From Anaerolineaceae bacterium UBA6801 (lineage in GTDB: Bacteria; Chloroflexota; Anaerolineae; Anaerolineales; Anaerolineaceae), in contig DKFH01000099.1 in assembly GCA_002452315.1 (NCBI GenBank), positions 192 to 17,181 of the forward strand: a stretch of 16,990 bases of DNA. The letters are read 5' to 3'. Of this stretch, positions 13,186-16,990 are shown piece after piece (positions within the stretch are counted from its first letter, which is position 1; every line of letters starts with the position of its first letter). The notes beneath the pieces are model-generated. The model was given only the letters and a program-made list of their open reading frames with translations, was not told where the DNA came from and made no database searches. The position numbers and the translations under genes were made by a program.

Positions 13186-14502
13186 ATGAAATACCATATT
13201 TGGACTGAAGGCTGCCAGATGAATGTGGCAGATTCACGGCGGCTGTCCTCCGCCCTGGAACAAATGGGATACGAACCTACTCGCCAACCAGGCGAAGCGG
13301 ATGTGATCGTGCTGAACACCTGCGTGGTACGCCAGAGCGCTGAAGATAAAGCCATTGGTCGGCTCAGCTCTTTGCGCCCTTTAAAGGATCACAATCCAGA
13401 CCTGGTCATTAACCTGATGGGCTGTCTGATCGGTGTACGCGGCAACCAAAAAATCCTGGAACGTTTCCCCTGGGTGGATGTGGTGTCACCGCCATCAGAC
13501 CCCGAACCCCTGCTGAATTACCTTGGCGAACGCGCGGCCAAGCAAACCAGCCTGAACACGCAAACCCAGATTAACGCCCTTCTCGACGGCGACCCCATCC
13601 TGCCCAAAGCCGACCAGGGCAAGCTCATCTCTGCCTACATTCCCGTCGTCTATGGCTGTTCACATGCCTGCACCTACTGTGTGATTCCCCATAAGCGAGG
13701 CAGGGAACACTCCCGGCCGTACGATGAGATCCTGCGTGAAGCCCACAGCCTGGCGCAACAGGGCGTAAAAGAGATCACCCTGCTCGGACAGATCGTCGAC
13801 CGGTACGGCCTGGACCTCCCAGAGCGCCCTTCCCTGTCCATGCTCTTGAGAGACCTGCACCAGATCGAAAACCTCAGGCGCATCCGCTTTCTCACCTCGC
13901 ACCCCAACTGGATGACCGATGAGCTTTTGGATACCGTCCAGGCGCTGCCAAAAGTCTGCCCGCATATCGAAGTGCCCATCCAATCCGGGGATGATGACGT
14001 CCTGCGCGCCATGCGCCGCGGCTATTCTGCCGCTTCTTACCGCAGCCTGATCACCAGAATCCGGGAGCGCATCCCCGATGTGGCCATCGCCACCGACATC
14101 ATCGTGGGCTTCCCCGGTGAGACAGAAGTGCAATTCAACAATACCTACACCCTGCTGGACGACCTGCGCATGGATGTAGCCCACCTGGCGCGCTACTCCC
14201 CCCGTAGTGGGACCTATGCCGCCCGTATACTGGAAGACGATGTACCCGAAGAAGAGAAAATGCGCCGTTTCCGCATCCTGGAAACCCTGCAAGAGGAGAT
14301 CGCCACCGAAATCAACGCCCAATTGCTGGGAAAGACGGTCTCGGTCCTCTTTGAAGGGCAAAAGCGCGGTCGCTGGCGCGGGCGCACACCGACCAACAAA
14401 CTGGTCTTCGTTGATAGCCCTGAATCCTTACTCGGCCAGGAAAGGGATGTACAGATTGAGTGGACAGGCCCCTGGTCGTTAATTGGTTCATTGGTTGCAT
14501 AA
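13186..14502 (+). CDS. miaB: tRNA-2-methylthio-N6-dimethylallyladenosine synthase (MiaB-type)
   Basis: A 438-residue methylthiotransferase that adds a methylthio group to i6A37 in tRNAs reading U-starting codons. The N-terminal domain supplies three auxiliary-cluster cysteines: Cys10 (TEGCQMN), Cys46 (LNTCVVR) and Cys80 (MGC). The radical-SAM motif YGCSHACTYCVIPHKRGRE gives Cys158, Cys162 and Cys165. A TRAM-like domain (from about 380, GKTVSVLFEG...GRTPTNKLVFV) binds tRNA. Where MiaB normally has LLGQNVNSY, this protein has LLGQIVDRYG, which may be a lineage feature; RimO and MtaB are less likely because EGCQMN and NTC are MiaB-like. No miaA is adjacent. ATG 13186 lacks a ribosome site and lies 8 bases after a TATAAT box, suggesting a leaderless mRNA. 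Confidence 0.9.
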   Translation: MKYHIWTEGCQMNVADSRRLSSALEQMGYEPTRQPGEADVIVLNTCVVRQSAEDKAIGRLSSLRPLKDHNPDLVINLMGCLIGVRGNQKILERFPWVDVVSPPSDPEPLLNYLGERAAKQTSLNTQTQINALLDGDPILPKADQGKLISAYIPVVYGCSHACTYCVIPHKRGREHSRPYDEILREAHSLAQQGVKEITLLGQIVDRYGLDLPERPSLSMLLRDLHQIENLRRIRFLTSHPNWMTDELLDTVQALPKVCPHIEVPIQSGDDDVLRAMRRGYSAASYRSLITRIRERIPDVAIATDIIVGFPGETEVQFNNTYTLLDDLRMDVAHLARYSPRSGTYAARILEDDVPEEEKMRRFRILETLQEEIATEINAQLLGKTVSVLFEGQKRGRWRGRTPTNKLVFVDSPESLLGQERDVQIEWTGPWSLIGSLVA

Positions 14503-14573
14503 CCCCCGCAACAAGCTCAATACCCTACCCTTCCTGTGTTATCATCACACATCTGTTTGCATTTAACCTGGCT

Positions 14574-15263
14574 TCAGGCCGGAGCGGTGTTCTTTTGTTC
14601 GAATGCGCACAGGTCTTCAACCGGGCAGCGATAACAATGCCACTTGCGTGCCCCGCACACCTCCCTGCCCAGGCGGATCAGGTTCAAATGTAAGTCGTAA
14701 TAGGCTTCTTCGGGGATCACCTCTTCCAGGTAAACGTGGGTTCTTTCAACCGACAGTTGCGGCGGCCTGATTCCCATGCGCCCACTCACCCGGTAAATAT
14801 GCGTATCCACCGGGAAGGCCGGGATATCCAAGGAGAACAACAACACAATCGCCGCCGTTTTAGGCCCCACACCGTTGACTGCCGTTAACCAATCCCGCGC
14901 CGCCTTTTTTGGCATGTCCCGCAGAAATTCCAGGCTCAGCTCGCCCCGTGTATGTTCGGCAATTTCCCGCAGCGCCTTTTGGATCCGGGGACCCTTCTGG
15001 TTCGCCAGGCCCGCCGTGCGGATCGCCCGAACCACCTCCTCCGGGTTGGCCTGCATCACAGCCTGCCAATCCGGGAAAGCTTCTTTTAGCGCATTGAAGG
15101 CGGCATCCCGGTTAGTATCGTTGGTATTTTGAGACAGGATGGTCGAAACCAGCTCATCGACCGCAGGCAGTGCAGGGCGCCAGATGGGCATCCCATAGGC
15201 TTCAATCAACCGCTCCCGAATCTGGGTGATCCTGGTTTGGATTTCAGCTTGCTCGTGATCCAT
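14574..15263 (-). CDS. nth: Endonuclease III (DNA glycosylase/AP lyase)
   Basis: A 229-residue base-excision repair enzyme that removes oxidised pyrimidines and cuts the abasic site. The helix-hairpin-helix LTAVNGVGPKTAAIVLL (126-142) holds catalytic Lys135, and AFPVDTHIYRVSGR holds catalytic Asp153. The C-terminal [4Fe-4S] loop has Cys203, Cys210, Cys213 and Cys219 with the exact C-x6-C-x2-C-x5-C spacing. TILSQNTND (41-49) is the conserved helix near the active site. ATG 15263 is preferred over GTG 15272, because it overlaps the asparaginase stop by one base (TGATG), which implies translational coupling. It is the last gene of the MBL-asparaginase-nth operon. No T-rich terminator hairpin is seen between it and miaB. 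Confidence 0.93.
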   Translation of the reverse strand: MDHEQAEIQTRITQIRERLIEAYGMPIWRPALPAVDELVSTILSQNTNDTNRDAAFNALKEAFPDWQAVMQANPEEVVRAIRTAGLANQKGPRIQKALREIAEHTRGELSLEFLRDMPKKAARDWLTAVNGVGPKTAAIVLLFSLDIPAFPVDTHIYRVSGRMGIRPPQLSVERTHVYLEEVIPEEAYYDLHLNLIRLGREVCGARKWHCYRCPVEDLCAFEQKNTAPA

Positions 15264-16324
15264 CAGTCCCACAGTTCCGAGAAATCAGGACTTTCAAAAA
15301 CTGGGCGCACCTCGCCCACAGGTAATTCACGCCAATTCTTAATGGTCACATTGCCGTAAGCATCAAGCTGGTCAAGTTCTTCCTGGGTCAGCACACCCAA
15401 CGCCGCCAATAAGGTCAATCCAACCGAAGCACGTGCCCGGCCGCGTGCATCCCCATCCGAAATCTTGATCGCAATCCCCATCCCGGGCGAACTATCCCCT
15501 ACCACACCCGGCATCACACCCAGGATCAGGTACCCTTCTGCGCCGCCCTTGCTGAATACTTTGCCCCTGGCAGCCGTCATCACGTCCGTGTCAAACTGCT
15601 CCGGGCCGGCCACCATCACCGGGTGAGACATCATCGCGGCAGTAATCCTGCGGCAAGCTTCCCTTCGCGGTGCTTCCAATTGCATTGGATCTGCCAGTTT
15701 CGCCACCGCCAGCGCCATCTTCACCATGGGAACGCCATAAACAGGCGCCGAGCAGCCATCGATCCCCACCGGCATCTGATCCGGGTCCATGCCGGCCATC
15801 TCACCCAGGGTTTCTCGGATGGCAACTTGAACAGGGTGCGCTCGTTCGAGGTAATTATGGGTGGCATAGCCGCGCAAGCGCGCAAAGGCCAGCATGCCAG
15901 TATGTTTTCCGGAACAGTTATGGTTCAATACCGTCGGCTCTTGCCCGGCCAGTTTCATAGCCTCACGTGTTTTTGTGTCGTAAGGCCAGTGAACGCCGCA
16001 AGCCAGGTCAGTTTCTGCAATCCCAATCTTTTGATGCATGCTTTGCAGTACGGCAACATGCTGAGCTGTGCCGGCATGCGACCCGCACAGGATGGCAATT
16101 TCTTCATCCGATAAGCCATAGGCTTGCGCACCGCCCTCCTCAATAAAGGCCAGCGCCTGCAAGGGCTTGAGCGAGCTGCGGGGATAGGTGACCCAATCCG
16201 GGTTGCCAACACTGGCCAACAGATGCCCTTCGCGATCCACCACACAAAACGCGCCGTAATGCACGGATTCAACAATCTCACCCCGTGTGGCTTCTACCAA
16301 GGGGGCATGGTTAAGCACTTGCAT
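15263..16324 (-). CDS. L-asparaginase of the AnsA/ReAV (class 3) family
   Basis: A 353-residue cytoplasmic asparaginase of the Rhizobium etli type, unrelated to E. coli AnsA/AnsB. The SxxK dyad is in YPRSSLKPLQALA (Ser50, Lys53). CSGKHTGM carries Cys137 and Lys140, and GIDGCSAPVYG carries Cys191. In R. etli ReAV the zinc-site residues are Cys135, Lys138 and Cys189 and the dyad is Ser48/Lys51, so every spacing is kept with an offset of two. The full catalytic set is present, and hydrolysis of asparagine to aspartate and ammonia is expected. ATG 16324 follows AAGGAG at good spacing. The start lies 14 bases inside the upstream MBL-type gene, and the stop overlaps nth by one base, giving a tight operon. 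Confidence 0.92.
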   Translation of the reverse strand: MQVLNHAPLVEATRGEIVESVHYGAFCVVDREGHLLASVGNPDWVTYPRSSLKPLQALAFIEEGGAQAYGLSDEEIAILCGSHAGTAQHVAVLQSMHQKIGIAETDLACGVHWPYDTKTREAMKLAGQEPTVLNHNCSGKHTGMLAFARLRGYATHNYLERAHPVQVAIRETLGEMAGMDPDQMPVGIDGCSAPVYGVPMVKMALAVAKLADPMQLEAPRREACRRITAAMMSHPVMVAGPEQFDTDVMTAARGKVFSKGGAEGYLILGVMPGVVGDSSPGMGIAIKISDGDARGRARASVGLTLLAALGVLTQEELDQLDAYGNVTIKNWRELPVGEVRPVFESPDFSELWD

Positions 16325-16990
16325 TTAATTCTCCTTTTTCACCTGCCGATTTTGCCCGTCTGATCAGCTTTTTCAGCTCACTCACCAGGTTGGTGTGATG
16401 GCGGTCCTTCATCTCCCGCTCAAAACTAAAATATGTTAATAAATTGTCCGCCCGCTGCGCAATTTCGTCGTCCGGTTCTTCCAGCCGCGCCAGCTCGCCG
16501 AGCACATTCTTGACCTCTTGGAGAAAATCCAGCATCTTCACTACCGATTCTTGCCCAATAACCCCATCACGCCCGCTGATGATTTGATAATACTTAAAGA
16601 AATCCGAACTCAACCAGGTTAATTCCTCGATCCAATGGTCAATCTGGCACCACGCCAGGAACGGCGGTTGATGACTCACCACACTGTCTCCAACGAAAAC
16701 GACCTTTTCAGCATCATATCTCACCCAGCTACCCGCCACATGCGCGCCGGGCTGGTGTGTGACAATAACGGGTTGATCGTCCCAAAACAGGTTCACTTGC
16801 TGGGAGTAGGTGATATCCGGGATCGGCCAACGATTGTTGTAGGGCAAGTCGTAGTCATCTGGATCTGTTCCAGGTTGCTTATCTGCTGGACGGGAAACGA
16901 TTGGCAAATCATGAATCAATTCAATCGCATTCTCCTGTGCCAGGATGGGCGCCTCAACAAGCGGTAGGCTTGACAAACGGTCGGTATGGG
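16311..16990 (-). CDS. MBL-fold metallo-hydrolase-like protein, C-terminal part
   Basis: The frame is open to the right edge, so the 5' end and the main metal motif are outside or at the border; about 226 residues are visible. The first residues read HTDRLSSLPLVEAPILAQENA, in the place of the HxxxDH loop and the following helix of metallo-beta-lactamase-fold proteins. HQPGAHVAGSWV and VVFVGDSVVSHQPPFL match the later His motif and the GD loop of that fold. The C-terminal 80 residues are helical and highly charged, ending GEKGELNASA. A TTG at 16976 could serve as a start but would cut the fold, so the true start is probably upstream. The substrate is unknown. Its stop lies inside the asparaginase start, so the genes are co-transcribed. 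Confidence 0.65.
   Translation of the reverse strand, partial: HTDRLSSLPLVEAPILAQENAIELIHDLPIVSRPADKQPGTDPDDYDLPYNNRWPIPDITYSQQVNLFWDDQPVIVTHQPGAHVAGSWVRYDAEKVVFVGDSVVSHQPPFLAWCQIDHWIEELTWLSSDFFKYYQIISGRDGVIGQESVVKMLDFLQEVKNVLGELARLEEPDDEIAQRADNLLTYFSFEREMKDRHHTNLVSELKKLIRRAKSAGEKGELNASA

Noticed and set aside
13660..14361. 233-codon minus-strand frame inside miaB
   Set aside because: It is antisense to a fully conserved enzyme gene and shows no recognisable features.
15263..15265. TGA at the asparaginase end as a selenocysteine codon, given selC nearby
   Set aside because: The enzyme is already full length, and the TGA overlaps the nth start codon in a standard coupling arrangement.
1..16990. 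CRISPR array, insertion sequence, prophage or defence island
   Set aside because: No regularly spaced repeats, transposase, integrase, terminal inverted repeats or known defence genes were seen on either strand.

Overview
The window looks like chromosomal DNA from a free-living bacterium, most probably a member of the Chloroflexota (Anaerolineae-like). This is inferred from the gene set and not from a marker gene: a bacterial Elp3 of the type known from Dehalococcoides, an M50 protease fused to CBS domains, a MiaB with a divergent motif, and a large anchored HExxH peptidase with an immune-inhibitor-A-like tail. Genes lie on both strands in short units. There is no phage, IS or CRISPR signature.

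Layout. 1-596 (-): N-terminal part of Elp3, cut by the window edge. 745-1854 (+): membrane site-2 protease with CBS domains, followed by a terminator. 2029-2541 (+): small membrane protein broken by an in-frame amber codon. 2623-3378 (+): Trm9-like methyltransferase. 3415-4227 (-): ZIP metal transporter with a 42-bp dyad over its promoter. 4345-5349 (+): RlmI-like rRNA methyltransferase. 5406-6863 (-): cytoplasmic GH13 glucan hydrolase. 7091-7184 (+): selC, the selenocysteine tRNA (anticodon TCA), with its own promoter. 7280-7387 (+): remnant of an oligopeptide ABC transporter ATPase. 7391-7723 (-): small thioredoxin-fold protein. 7854-10063 (-): a two-gene Wzz/Wzy polysaccharide operon. 10385-12496 (+): anchored metallopeptidase. 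12677-13012 (-): STAS protein. 13186-14502 (+): MiaB. 14574-16990 (-): MBL-fold protein, L-asparaginase and endonuclease III as an overlapping operon, with the first gene cut by the window edge.

How the genes relate. RNA modification and decoding recur: Elp3 and a Trm9-like methyltransferase (cm5U then mcm5U at tRNA position 34 in eukaryotes), an RlmI-like enzyme, MiaB and tRNA-Sec. They are separate transcription units and not one operon. The best leads are selC beside a decayed transporter gene, the Elp3/Trm9-like pair, the dyad in front of the metal transporter, the amber-interrupted membrane protein, and two RNA-modification genes that appear to be transcribed as leaderless mRNAs. Membership of a completely new system is not demonstrated.
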